Assembly: GCF_000002595.2 (NCBI RefSeq)
Contig: NC_057004.1
Coordinates: forward strand, 5,016,926 to 5,080,925
Origin: Chlamydomonas reinhardtii
Taxonomy: Eukaryota; Chlorophyta; Chlorophyceae; Chlamydomonadales; Chlamydomonadaceae
Direction of reading: 5' to 3'
Length of the DNA stretch: 64,000 nucleotides
Position numbers and translations under genes: made by a program. The notes beneath the pieces were generated by a model, which was given only the letters and a program-made list of their open reading frames with translations, made no database searches and was not told the origin of the DNA. Positions 9,821-21,557 of the stretch are shown piece by piece; positions within the stretch are counted from its first letter, which is position 1; the number at the start of each line of letters is the position of its first letter.

Positions 9821-12743
9821 TCATAGCAGAATCGTAACATGACCCGCCGACGCAACATGAAAGCCCTGCGCGCCCTCGCCCTCTGTTGCGGCCTCCACAA
9901 CCTGCTTCACCCATTCCTCCTTCTCCTCCCGTGCTTCACCCCCTTCGTCCTCCCCTGCTACCCCCGCCCCCGCCTGCATCCCCGGCTGCCGCTGCACCAC
10001 CCGCTCCTGCGCCACCAGCACGGAAATGGACGAGGCGGCGGTGCCAATGAACACGTCAGCACCCGCACACACCTGCTGCTCCACCACTGACAGGATGCTG
10101 TTGGCGCCCACCGGTAGTGCCCTGCTACTGCCCCTGGTGCTACTGCCGCTGCCGGGCACCTCAAAAAGCGCGGGCGGCACGTCATCTAGGTCTAGGAAGG
10201 ACAGTCGCGGAAGCGGAATCAGCTCAGGCAGCTGATGCAGAGACCGGCCGCCGCCACGTTCTGACCGGGTCTCCTTGCGTGCGCTGTTCCGATCGCTGTC
10301 ACCTGCGCCTTCCTCCTCCTCCTGCGCCTCCTCCTGCGCAGCGGCGCCCGCGCCCGCCGTTGCCCACAGCCGCTCAAACTCCCGGCTGACGGTCTTCCGC
10401 ACCTTGGGGTGCGACATCACGAACACCACCGCCGGGCCGCGAACAGCTGCTGCCTCCTCCGCCTCCGCCACCTCGGCTGCCTCCGCCGCCCACAGCGCCA
10501 GAAAGGCTTGCACCAGGGGAACTGTCCGGTGAAGCAGCAGCGGCTGTGAGCACACCTGTATGAATAGACAGGTGCTCAGTTAGATGAAGGGCTGTGTGAC
10601 TCAGGTGCTTCTGAATGGGCAGGGACGGACCCTTGGGCCTGTGTGTGTAAAGCAAGTCAGCACAGTGCCCCTCCCTCGTCGAGCAGCTCCGCCCACGCAC
10701 CTCTTGCGCGGCGCCCAGTTCGAACGTGGTCATGTTGACAAAGTAGTCGAGACATGTGTCCGGGTAGGGTCGGAAGTGGAGTGCTAGCACGCGCGGGGAC
10801 AGCGGCGTCCCTGCACCACTGACGGCGCCCCTGCTTCCGCCGCCATCAGCAGTGTCACCCGGCATCAGTGCGCGGGCGGCGGCCGAGTCCAGAAAGGCGG
10901 CGGCGGCGTCACGGACCGCCTCCGACCGCTGCATCAGCGCAGTCACCTGAAGCGGGGGGGGGGCGCAGAAATAAGGTTAGAAGGCAGCAGAGCATGATCA
11001 ACACACCGCCTCAGACACGCACTCTCTCTCTTCATATGCACGATGTCGACCCTCTTCTTGTGCGTGTTTCTAAATGACACATGCACACGCACGCCCACCC
11101 GCTGATAGGCCTGCCAGCACCCGTTGTCGCCGCCAGCGCGCAGCTGCATGGCTGCGAAGCCGTGGCGCGCCTGCGGCAGCACGCAGCGGTAGCCGTTCAG
11201 CGCTACAACCTGCCACCGCTCCCGCGCCGCCGTCTTTCGGAACCAGTCCAGCCCGCGCGCGTCGCAGCTGCAAGGGCGCAGTCACGAAATGCGCAGTAAT
11301 AATAGGGCATTGCTGTGCAGGGCAGGGTTTGTCCCCAGGACACCAGTACAAGCCCGGCCCCCTGCATCTCCGTCAATGCCTCTACACACGAAGTGGGGCA
11401 GCGAACGGCGACTCACTTGAACTTCTTCCTCAGGGTGTGCGCCCTGCTGGCGTCGAGCCGCCCGCCCGCCTCCGCCTTGCGCAGCGTGTCGGGCATGCCG
11501 TTGTCGCGCAGTAGCACCAACCGGTCCACAGGCAGGCAGTAGCCGCCACCTGCCGTGCTAGCTTCGCCTTCGCCGTCGCCGTCGCCCCCGCCACTACTAC
11601 AGCCGGCCGTCTGCGCAAGCGCGGAGGCGCCAGCGGTGCTGCCGCCCCGGGAGCCAAGCTGGCGATGCTTTTGCCGCCGAGCGCTGTCGCCCCTCGCCCT
11701 CGTCCCGCCTGCGTCGGCGCCCTCGGCACCCGCCTCATGCGCATCCCGCCGCCCATGCCCCTGCCCATCCCGCAGCGCCGCCACCGCCTGCCGCACGGTG
11801 ATGATGCGGACCAGGGGCGCCAGCGAGGCCCTGCAGCAGGCGACGGAGCCGGCAGTGGCGGCAAACAATAACGCCGAGGCATAATGCCCGTGCCGTCTTC
11901 TTTCATGATGGGCCCCTCGCCAAACCGGACCCGATGGCTGTCCCACCTGCTGTTCCGCCGACACATGCCCGTAGGCCGGTCCTTGCGGCATCCGGCCCAC
12001 GCTCGCACCTGTCTATGAGCGTGTCAAAAGGAATGGCCGTGGACTGCACCGCCCCCGCGGGGGCCTCCACCGTTGGCTCGACCCCTGACGCGCTGCCTCC
12101 TGCGTACAGCACCAAGTGCAGAGCAACGTTACATGTTGCCGCCAAAAGATAGTGACGTCACATGGATGGTGATCATCCGTCTCAGTTACAGTCTCGTTCC
12201 CCGCCTACCTGCGGCCGCCGCGGCTGCTGCTGCCGCATACTCCGAGTAGTGCGGCATGAATCCATAGCCCACCACCGTCCAGTTGAGCACCGCGGCAAGC
12301 GCCAGCGCCTCCTTCAGCGCTATGATCTGGGTCGTGCAGAAAGTAAATCTTACATCTTAAAAGCTAGGCAGTCTGGCAGCGAGGTGGCTGGGATGGGGCT
12401 CGAAAGCAAGGTCAAGACCCGGTGCAGAGGGCGGGGCAGGGGCCGCCACCTTACCTGGTTGCTCAAGCCGTATGGCAGCAGCGGAATCAGCAGTGGCCCT
12501 TCACCATGCAAGGTCTCTTCCTGCAGTCGGAGCACCGCTAGAGTTACCGGGGGCAGGCTAGGAGTGCAGGGGCGCAGTACCGGGGCGCACCTCGACGCCA
12601 CCACGCAATTGTCGGCGTCCTTCCCAGTTTGCCAGAGCTGCCGCTGCATCCTTAGCAGACCAATACCATGGAGCCGCATTTGACCCTAATTTCGGCACCA
12701 GCGTGAAGAAACATAACGTGAGAAACAAGCCCGAGCGCAACAT
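9821..12743 (-). CDS. O-fucosyltransferase-like (GDP-fucose) secretory-pathway protein
   Basis: Eight exons keep phase and total 663 residues: 12591-12743, 12455-12520, 12209-12326, 12009-12099, 11417-11830, 11099-11267, 10701-10946 and 9821-10555. The start MLRSGLFLTLCFFTLVPKLG is a good signal peptide or membrane anchor. The O-FucT pattern follows. The N-terminal nucleotide-sugar region is YGLSNQIIALKEALALAAVL then GYGFMPHYSEY. The segment IPFDTLIDRASLAPLVRIIT matches the 'PF..L.D...L...VR' element. LALHFRPYPDTCLDYF sits where the HxR motif is expected. The C-terminal VEQQVCAGADVFIGTAASSI matches the 'EQ..C..A..FIGT..S..' motif. The family call is by pattern only; the donor could differ within the GT65/68/106 group. 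A TGTAA motif follows the stop. Confidence 0.6.
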
Positions 12744-13533
12744 CTCCAGCCATCGACAGCTTCTGAGCGGGGTGCAAGCATCACACGGCGCGTAGGCATG
12801 GCAAAGCTGTAATCATCCTTTTACTCATCTCAACATTCTTTTACTGGGCTGTGCGTGTGGAGAGTCAGGTTTAGGTCGCAGGTCGTCAAGGTTTGGCAAG
12901 CGGAAGATTTGTCTGTGCCGTGACTATAAACTTACGCACCAATTACAGTGCAGGACTGTGGCCATACGCGCTTGGACGCCTACTCTATGAACTTCCATGC
13001 GATTGCGCATCCGTGCACGCGTGCTGCCCCCACTCCCCAGACTCCCCCAGAGGCCCCCAGCGATGAACATGGACGCTCGCAATGATTTACCATCGCACGC
13101 ACGCAAAATCTACCTACAGAATGATGTGCGAGACAGTCAGCACCGCTTGGTGACTTGCCCCTGCGGCGTGTTCAAGGTGCCACCTTCTGCCCTTCGGCAT
13201 TGCCCTCAGCTCCTTTCCAGCACGTGTCCCCATCAGGACTTCCGAGCAGTCAAACTCAAGTACTCTGTGCTGCGCTTGCAAACGCGCACACTCAACGCAC
13301 GGAGGGCTACCGCGCCCCAGTACAGGCACTGGCTCGCCCCACGACTGGCTGCACGCTTGACTCCACTTAAATGGCGACCTCAGCTGACCACATCTCCACC
13401 TTCACCCCAGCTGCTACCAAGTATTCCAACAGCCTGGGCCCCGAGCCCAAGCCTTCATGCCAGCCGCTACCATCCGCTGCCGGCAGCCTCCAGGCGTCAC
13501 ATCCGCTGCCCACACACAGGCCCACACATCAGA
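12744..13533. other. Intergenic: promoter side of the O-FucT-like gene and 3' UTR of the next gene
   Basis: No coding exon seen. The 3' UTR of the minus-strand gene ending at 13534 must lie here. Confidence 0.5.
12943..12947 (-). promoter_or_regulatory. TGTAA poly(A) motif
   Basis: TGTAA on the minus strand, about 590 nt past the stop at 13534; the best candidate signal in this 3' region. Confidence 0.4.
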
Positions 13534-15649
13534 TCATAGCATGACCAGGCGTGGCGACAGGGCGTACATGGCCAGGCTGACCGCCAGTGTGGCCAGCACG
13601 TACAGTTTGTAGCCGGCGGCGCAGGCGGGCAGCACCAGCACACTGCCGCCGCCCTCCAGCCGGGCGCCGGACTGCGCCGCGCCCTGTGCGTGCGGGGGAG
13701 GAAGGGGAGCGGCAGCGGGGGCGTGTGAGGCGGCAGGCGGCAAAGCCAGGGTGCGCGGCGCACGCGTGCGAATGAGGGTGGGGGTGGAGCACGGGGTGGG
13801 TGGGTGGGTGGCGGGGGGGGGGGGCGGGCGGCTGGGAACCAAGGGAGTGGGTGCTTGCCAGAGAGCCGTGTTGCGTTCAGGCACCTCCCTTACAGCCCCG
13901 ATGCGGTCCGTCTGCGCCCTGGCTACAGGCTCCCCCCACGGGCTCCCCCCGCCTTCCGCGCCGATGGCCGCGCCCGTGCTGGAGCTACCGCCCTCCCCGC
14001 ACGGCGACATGACGGCTGCGCCACGGCCTGGCGTCCCCTCTCACCTGCAGCAGCCCCTCCACCGCGCCGCGTGTGGCCTCGCGACTGGCGCTCTTGACCA
14101 CCTCCACCGTCAGGCTGCGCACGTCGCGCTGACCCACCAGCTCAACAACCTGAGGAATGGGGGGGGGGAAGGCATAGCAAGAGTTCGGGCCAGTCCAACC
14201 CAAAATCCAAAAAACCAAACCCAAAAAAACCGAGACCCCAGACCCGAAGGAATTCCAGAGGGCGCGGAGAGGCTTGGCCTGAACCTAGTGTTACCGTGTG
14301 TACCCCTGAGGTGCGCACCAACCCCCAGTCCTCCGTCTCAGCCTCACCTGCTTCAGCCACACCGGCGGCGCCTGCGCCAGCATCGCACGGCTCAGCGCCG
14401 CGTTGACGCCACCGTTGACGCTGTGTTGCCGGCTTACCAAACCCTGCTGTTGCTGCGAACCCGCCGATGACGCCTGCGCGGTCCGTCCGTTGACGCCGGA
14501 CTGCTGCTGCCCCGCGGCCCCTAGGGACCCGTTGCAGCGGGTGCTGGCCGTCAGCGCAAGCTCCGAGCCACCGCTGGCGGCTGTCGCCAGCACCGCGTCA
14601 AGGCTGCAACCGCTGCCCAGAGCGCCGCCCTTGACCATCACCGGCATCACGGTGCCGTTGGCAACATTGGCACCGGGCGTTGGGTGCTGCTGCGCATGTT
14701 GGTGCTGGTGCTGCTGGTGGTGCTTGCCTGCCGGCGCGTTGCCGGGCATGCCGCTGGTGCCGGTGCCGCCGGCGCCCTGCGCCGCCGCCGCGGCGGTAGC
14801 GCGGCGGTAGGAGATGACCACCTCCTTGCAGAACGACGCCGTCAGGCGTGACAGCACGTCCGTCAGCGCGTCGCGGTGCTCCTGCTTGGCGATGCTGGCG
14901 AGCATGTCATCGTACAGGTTGTAGCCGGTCGTGGCGTCCACATACGAGGTAACGGCGGTGCGAATGCTCTTTGTAAGCAGCAGCGTGAGCAGCTTCTCGC
15001 CGTGCTCGCTCGTTAGCACGTCCAGCACTTCCTTGATGCCCACGCTGCCGCCGTTGGCGGACGCGGCCGAGGCGGCGGCCTCCATGCGTCGCTCCATGAA
15101 CTCACACACCGCGTGCGTTGCGTTGCGCGTGGCCACACCCACCGCCATGCCGACCAAGCCGCGGCCGCGCTCGGAGAGCACGGCCTCGATGATTGTGTCC
15201 ACCAGCGGTGGCCCCTCAGAGCCGGCTGCGGAACCGAGCCCCGCCGGCAACGCCCGCGACACGCCCTTCACCACCGACGACGTCACCGTGGTGACGGTCT
15301 CCTGTATTTCAGCAGACTGCAGCAGCTTGTTCAGCTGCCGCAGGCTCTGCGGCACCTCCGAACTGTCCGACGTCAGAAACGAGCGCAAATCCGTTGACAC
15401 GAGAGACGCCGTCTCAGCCAGCGTCGACGCCGCGTTGCTGTAGTTTGTAAGCATACTACGCAGCTTCTGATATTGGCTCTGTGGCCGTTGGCGCTGCTGA
15501 GACGACGAGGCATTGTCTTTCCCTTCGCTGCTGTATGTGTATGCTCCATACAGGGCTGCAGCAGCAGCGGCTGTGCCCCACACCAGTGCCCGATTCTGTT
15601 GGTACCACTGGTAATAGGGGTTGCGCTGCTGGGGGCCCTGCTGCGCCAT
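13534..15649 (-). CDS. PHLOEM PROTEIN 2-LIKE A10-type membrane protein
   Basis: Three phase-consistent exons (14348-15649, 14045-14149, 13534-13683) give 518 residues. Near the N terminus is a short hydrophobic stretch (ALVWGTAAAAAALYGAYTY). The core matches the domain of Arabidopsis PP2-A10 as I recall it: LAETASLVSTDLRSFLTSDS then VPQSLRQLNKLLQSAEIQET, then RGRGLVGMAVGVATRNATHA, and the TAVTSYVDATTGYNLYDDML segment. A poly-Gln/His/Gly linker follows. The tail contains VVELVGQRDVRSLTVEVVKS and ends in a hydrophobic anchor, YKLYVLATLAVSLAMYALS. The plant protein is named for a phloem lectin family, but this domain is not the lectin domain and its biochemical role is unknown. The ATG at 15649 is the first in frame. 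Confidence 0.7.
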
Positions 15650-18600
15650 TGCTTCTCCCGCCCAACGCCGGTCAACTCGCCACCCGGCCCCTCGTCGAGA
15701 CTAGCTTAATGAGCCCCTTCCTACATCACCCGCATCTTGCGGGAGCCCGTTGGGAGATGGTGGGGTTTAATGATTCTGAACTGAAAGTCTTCTGAGTTTG
15801 CTGCGACGTCGGTACAAGAAATGTTTAATTCATAAAGCAATTCTAAGAAGGTTATATGGCAGGCGACCCAAGCTCGCCGGTAATTGCCGGTCACCCAGCG
15901 ACAACCCTTGCGGGCGCGATTACCCGCCCACCTGCTGGACACCCATGGCGCCCCTCCTGCACCTCAAGGGCCCCAGGTCCACAGTATGCATGTGAATGCA
16001 TCATAACCTACACGTAGGCCCCAATAGGTGGTCTTGGAAGCTTGGTGCGCAAATCGGCGCATGGTGCGCATGGCCGGTTGGTGTGCGTGGCACGGCAATG
16101 CCGCCCCCACATGCCAAGGGCCGCCGCCAAGCCCGAAAAGCATGCCTGCCACCTGTCATGTGCAACCCAAGCGTTTCTATCGGTGTACGCTGACAGCCAC
16201 TTTATACTACGTAGCTGCGATGGCGATGATCCCGGCTCCTACCGTACCTGTGCGGTCCATGTAATCCTCGCGACGATCCCTCCCCTTGTCCTTTCTTCGT
16301 ATGCCGCACTGGGCACATTCTTGTCGCATCACTCGCATGGGTTGCAACGGCCTGCTGCTATGCCAGGCAGGGGTGAGTCACCGCTGGACCTCGCTCCAAC
16401 ACCGCTGCAGCTGTGACCGCACCTCTCGCAGCTGTAGCAGGTCAGGCCAAGCAGCGCGGCAGCGGCCGGCAGAGACCCAGCATCGGGCATCCTATCTTGC
16501 AACCAGTCGCGTGGTCATGGCCACTGCCGAATGAGCCTAGCCGGGGTACGAGCCGCAATGCGTCTTCGACCTGCTTCCAAACCGCGTCCCGTGCATCCAC
16601 AGGCCCACACGTCCGCCGGCCACACCTACCGTGTCATCGGCACCACTCTTGAGAGCCGGTCAGCGTGTGTTGCTCGACGCCCGCGGCCGTGAGCGGGTCC
16701 AGTGGTCCGGTAGGCTACCTCCGCTCGCGGCTTGTACTGAGCCCGAAGGCCTGCCGCTCTGTCGTTGAGGGTGTGCATGCACCGTCGCCGCCGAGGCCAA
16801 GGACTGCTGCAGCTGCGCCGCTGCAGGCATGGCAGTGCTAGCTGCCAGCTGCTGCCACCGGGTAATGCTAATAATTGTTACAATGCACATGCGACGTCAG
16901 CTAGTCCATCTATCATGAACACCGCACTTGCACACCTCCGCACCGGGTGGCTCCCGGCTGCGCACGCGGCCATCATTTGATGCCGCTTCAATCACGCGAT
17001 GCATTCAGTTCAGAAGCCCCGCTGGGCTCTGGACAGCGTTGCGCAGCTCACTGGGCGGCCCGGGGTGTGCCAGGCTGGCCAGGTATGCAGTCAGCATGAT
17101 GCACACCGCACAATGCTGCACGGCATTGACTACGCCCACGGCAGGCGGCCCAGCGCGCGCCCAGCCAAACACCGTAAGCTCAACCTCCCCCGACTCGGCA
17201 GTATTTGCTATGTACTGTGTTGTCACTAGGCCAGGTTCCCATGCATACGGGGCGCTTGACGGATCACGCGCACACCGCCGTTGTGCCCACGCCCACAACT
17301 GCACGCCTGCGTCGGGGTCATACATGACCTCAGCCTCAGAGGCTGCTGGGCCGCAAAGATTGCTACAACATATGCGAGCCCCTCACAGCAGCCTCCACAA
17401 CACAGATAAGTGCACCGGGCACGCTAACACACACAAGCACGCTAACACACATCATCAAGGCGCTCAGGCAAACCAGACGCCTCACAGGAGCGTGCTCGGG
17501 GAACGACCCCCCCCCCATCAAGTTGTGTGCGCGGCTGCGAAGCTCGCAACTCTTCAGTCAGCGAACACGAATAGCGCTCATACTTAAGGCGCCGACCGGA
17601 ACAATAAATCAGGCGCGTGACCGGGTGAATGCACGCCCGGCCACGCAGCTGGCACCCAATGCGGGCGGCAGTCCGGGGCGCAGCGCTAATGACCAACAAC
17701 AAGCTAATAATGCGTGCGAACGCGGTCGCGTCGGGTTCCCACCAAGGCACCCGTCCTCCCGTGCCGTCCTTCCCAGTCAGCAACCTTGTCGTCTTCCCCA
17801 GGTCCGTACGGTGCTCAACGCAGCGCCCCTAGCAGGCCATGAGTAGTCTCTTTGTCAAATCCTTGACACGCCTTGCGATACTGCCAGCGCATCCAAACAA
17901 CCTAGCAGCCGTTGACACTCAATGACAGCCGGGCAGTTGGGCCCAACCGTTGCTGCACAAGCCGCTATGTCAGGCGTGCATTAAAATGCGTGTGTTTCTT
18001 GTAAATGTTACGGTACAGCATAGGAACACAAGATCTCACACGGCCGGAATGCGCATGTGCGCGCTCAACGGAACAGGTGCCCTAATGCCTTGTAACAACA
18101 GCTCCAGCCTACAACTTACGGCGGTAATCAGAGGAAGTCTGGCATCCCCTGTGCTGCTCTTCCATGAATAATGATGAGGTCACTTCTGGCAGTGCAGACG
18201 CACACAATGACATGTGCAGCCTTAAGGCTCCGCCACCCCGTGCAAGCGGCGCTAAAAGTCAGCAACAGTGATACGACTCTGCACATACGCACGCACGTGA
18301 CATCAGCACGTGCACACACGCATGAATTTAAAGGCTTGCGCACCTCTACAGCACAAACAGCAACGCGAAGCGCCAACCGTGCTGTCCACTCGACACAGGA
18401 GCTTTCACAACACACGACATTCATCGTAGAGGCCCCCTCCTGCCTCCAACCCCAGCTACTTAACCCCCTCGTCTGTGTAACAGGTCGTGAGGAAATTTTA
18501 GGCGCTTCACCAGTCTCATGAAGAAATTGCCAAACAACAAAGTAACAAGGCCCGAAACGGCAGTGCTGGCGGTCCTGGAATCCTAGGACACACCAATTAC

Positions 18601-19725
18601 CACACACGCACACATGCCTGTAGCTCTCCTACTGTCGAGACGGCTATCCTCGGCACAAGCTGCATTCGTTCCTGCGCCGCATTACTTCGTGCTGCGGGAA
18701 AACTAACGCGCCCCACATGTGCGACGCCGACTCCCAGGCAGCTCGACGTCACACCATGACAAGATTGACAACCCACCCGTTGCAACTATTAACCGCCTTC
18801 ACTGGTAATCCCCAGGTCCCATTACACTAGCCAAGTTCGTTCGAAAGCACCATGTGCAACTCCCGATTGGCTTGCGCCACGCAAGTAAGGCAGCAAACGG
18901 GTAACCACCTCGGTCGCCGCCATTGGCAGGTGCCAAGAGGCGCCCGAGGCACCACCACCAGTCCGCAGCAATACATTTGAAGCATCACGAACACACGGCA
19001 TCTGTTGCTTGGGTGGCCAGCCCTGAGGCGTCCAAGCCGGGCCTCGCTCGGTTGCCCCCCTTCGTTGCCACCGCCCCCCGTCAAACCCAAGTGACACCCC
19101 TGCGCCAGAAACCCACACACTCTTTCCCAAGCCATGCAACCCAATACCAGTTCGCCCATCGTATGCAGTATGCTGCAGCACTGCATGCATAGGCCAGCCC
19201 TCTTCCAGGGGGGCTCTTGTTTAGATATGGCTAGGTTCAGTTTCACGTCTAGACGCGACTCAATGCCTGCTCCCAGAACGCCAGAACAACTTGGCGCACC
19301 AACTGATCCTGCTCGCACACAACTCAACATGCACATGCACGACATGCGCAACGTTGTCATCCAGACGAAACGCCCCTGGTTCCCGACTCCAAAACTCCCG
19401 GCCTTGCAAAGCCCTGTTGCGACCAAGCACGCATGTCCCTTGCACTGCTGGACCGCAGCGTTATGTAATGGCAATAATCTAGGCTGGAATGATTCGGTAT
19501 GCACCGCCAGCAAGCCCTGAAACGGAGTATTGAATGCTATAGCACGACACGACTCAGGGGCCGCCGGCTGCATAAATCGTAAATCCACGGATCCTCCGAG
19601 GTGCCTTGGGCAACAAAAACATCTCACTGTGCCCCCATCACCGGGACAGCCCCGACTTATGAATACTAGTGTCGTGACTTGACTTGCCATGGCTTGCCTT
19701 GAGCTTTTGCGTGCCATGCTTCTTC
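15650..19725. other. Gene-poor stretch, no convincing gene
   Basis: About 4 kb without a recognisable domain or a clear exon chain. It must contain the promoter of the gene starting at 15649 and the 3' UTR of the gene ending at 19726. The longest open frame (minus strand, 18827-19756) lacks a convincing start and has no coding-like composition. A minus-strand open stretch at 17005-17325 (WEPGLVTTQYIANTAESGEV, ELTVFGWARAG) looks more protein-like, but I cannot assign it or extend it. Confidence 0.4.
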
Positions 19726-21516
19726 TCAAGCGCCGATGGGCTGTGGCAGAGGCCATTGCAGTTCCTCAATCTCTGTAGACACCAGGACAACAGCAATAGC
19801 ATCGGCAAAAGGATGCGTCAGCCAGACCGCAGCCCCCATAGGGTACGCTAGCAGGCAGAGCCTCGGCGTAGAAAGCCCCCAAGATAGAGCAGGGGCAAGA
19901 GCAGGGTATTCAGCATACGGCATTGCACGGAACGCCCACCTGAGAAAAGGATCTTGAGGTTCTCGTCCGCCACGTCCTCGTCCGCCGCCGCCTGAGGCAG
20001 CGGCAGCGGCGGCGCAGTCGCAAGCGCCGCAGAAGCGCCGCCGCAGCTGGCGTTGTAGAAGATGCCACTGCCACTGCTCGCGAGCACAGGGTGATGCGGC
20101 ATGGTGGTAACCGGCGGCGCCGGCGGCTGCCAGAAGGCGCAGCCGCTGCTGTTGTCTACGGCGGCGCGAGGCGAGAGCTGCTGCTGCTGCGGTAGGCCGC
20201 AGCTGCTACTTGCAGCCACGGCCATGGGCGCAGGTGCGGGTGCGGGCGCAGCCTGGGGCGAGGAGCTCATCAGGGAGTAGTATTGCTCCCAGCAGACACG
20301 CGTGGTGTAGTTACCGGCCACCGCCGCAAGCGACTCAGCCGCGGCCGCAGCCACGGTGGCGGTGGCTGCAGAGGCGGCGGCGACGGCGGCGGACGCCCGC
20401 GGGACGCTCTCGTAGGAAGGCGCGATGCCGCCGCTGCTGCTAAAGCTGGTCCGTGCCGGCTGCCACTCCATGGGCGCAAAGCTGCAGCCCACGCCGCCGC
20501 CGCTGATGCAGGCAGCAGCGGCGGGCTGATGTGCGATGGGCATGAAGGCAGCGGGTTCCGGCGGGAGAGCCTGCTGCTGCAGGTGCGGCTCGGTTGCGGC
20601 GGCGGCCATACTGGGCACCAGACTGGGAGAGCGCGTGCGGCAATCCTGTGACGGCTGCTGCTGCTGCACGGTAAACACGCCGCTGCCGCCGCCACCGTAG
20701 ACCAGGCCCGCTCCGCCGCGCCTGCCGTCGTCGCTCTCGGCACCGCTGCTGCTGCGGGCGTTGTGGTAGGCAGGGTAGCAGGCATCGGCGCCGCCCACAG
20801 CGCCAGCGGCGGCGGCTGCTGTCAGCGCGGTGAACTCGTCGACTGCGGCGGCGGGGCTGCCGTCGGCGGTACTGTCAAAGGCGTCATCGCCCGCGTTTAG
20901 TAGGGACTCGAGGTCGGCACTGCTGCTGCTGAAGGTGGAGAGCGAGGGCGCCGCAACCGCCGCCGCCGCTGCCGCTGCGGCGCCGCCGATGTAAAGCTGG
21001 AAATGCTGGTCAGGCGCGTACTCCTGCTTGGGCGGCGGCTGCAGCTGCTGAGGGGCAGGCGGCATGTAGGATGGCAGGATCTGAACGGCCGCGGCGGCGC
21101 TGGTGGCAACCGAGCCGAGGTGGCAGTGGGCGTTGTTGTTGAAGTCCACAGAGGGCCAGCTGGGACGCAGTCCACCGCCGCGGCCGCGGCCGCAGCTCGT
21201 GCCGGCGGCGGCGGTGGCGCCGTCAGCGGCGCTGTGGCGGCTGAAGGCACCCCCCTCGCACGCTGAAGCTGCCAATGCGCCCATGGCGGCCGGCGCCGCC
21301 ATCGCCGTCGCTGTCACTGCTGCTGTTGACGCCGCCGCCGCCGTGGATGGGCAGTAGGCGTCCACCGCTGCCCACGGCCGGCCTTCCCCCGGCGCCGCGC
21401 CGTCATGGAGCTTCTTCTCCTTGTGTTGCGGCACCGTCATCAGGCTGGACGGCTGGGCGTCGTCCACGCCGTGGGGCCGCTTGACGTAGCGCCGCATGGG
21501 GCCGGGCTTGGTCGGC

Positions 21517-21557
<41 letters not shown>

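Noticed and set aside
18827-19756. 309-residue minus-strand open frame
   Set aside because: No ATG start, no domain and untypical composition. It overlaps the last exon of the TDBD-like gene in another frame and is probably 3' UTR.
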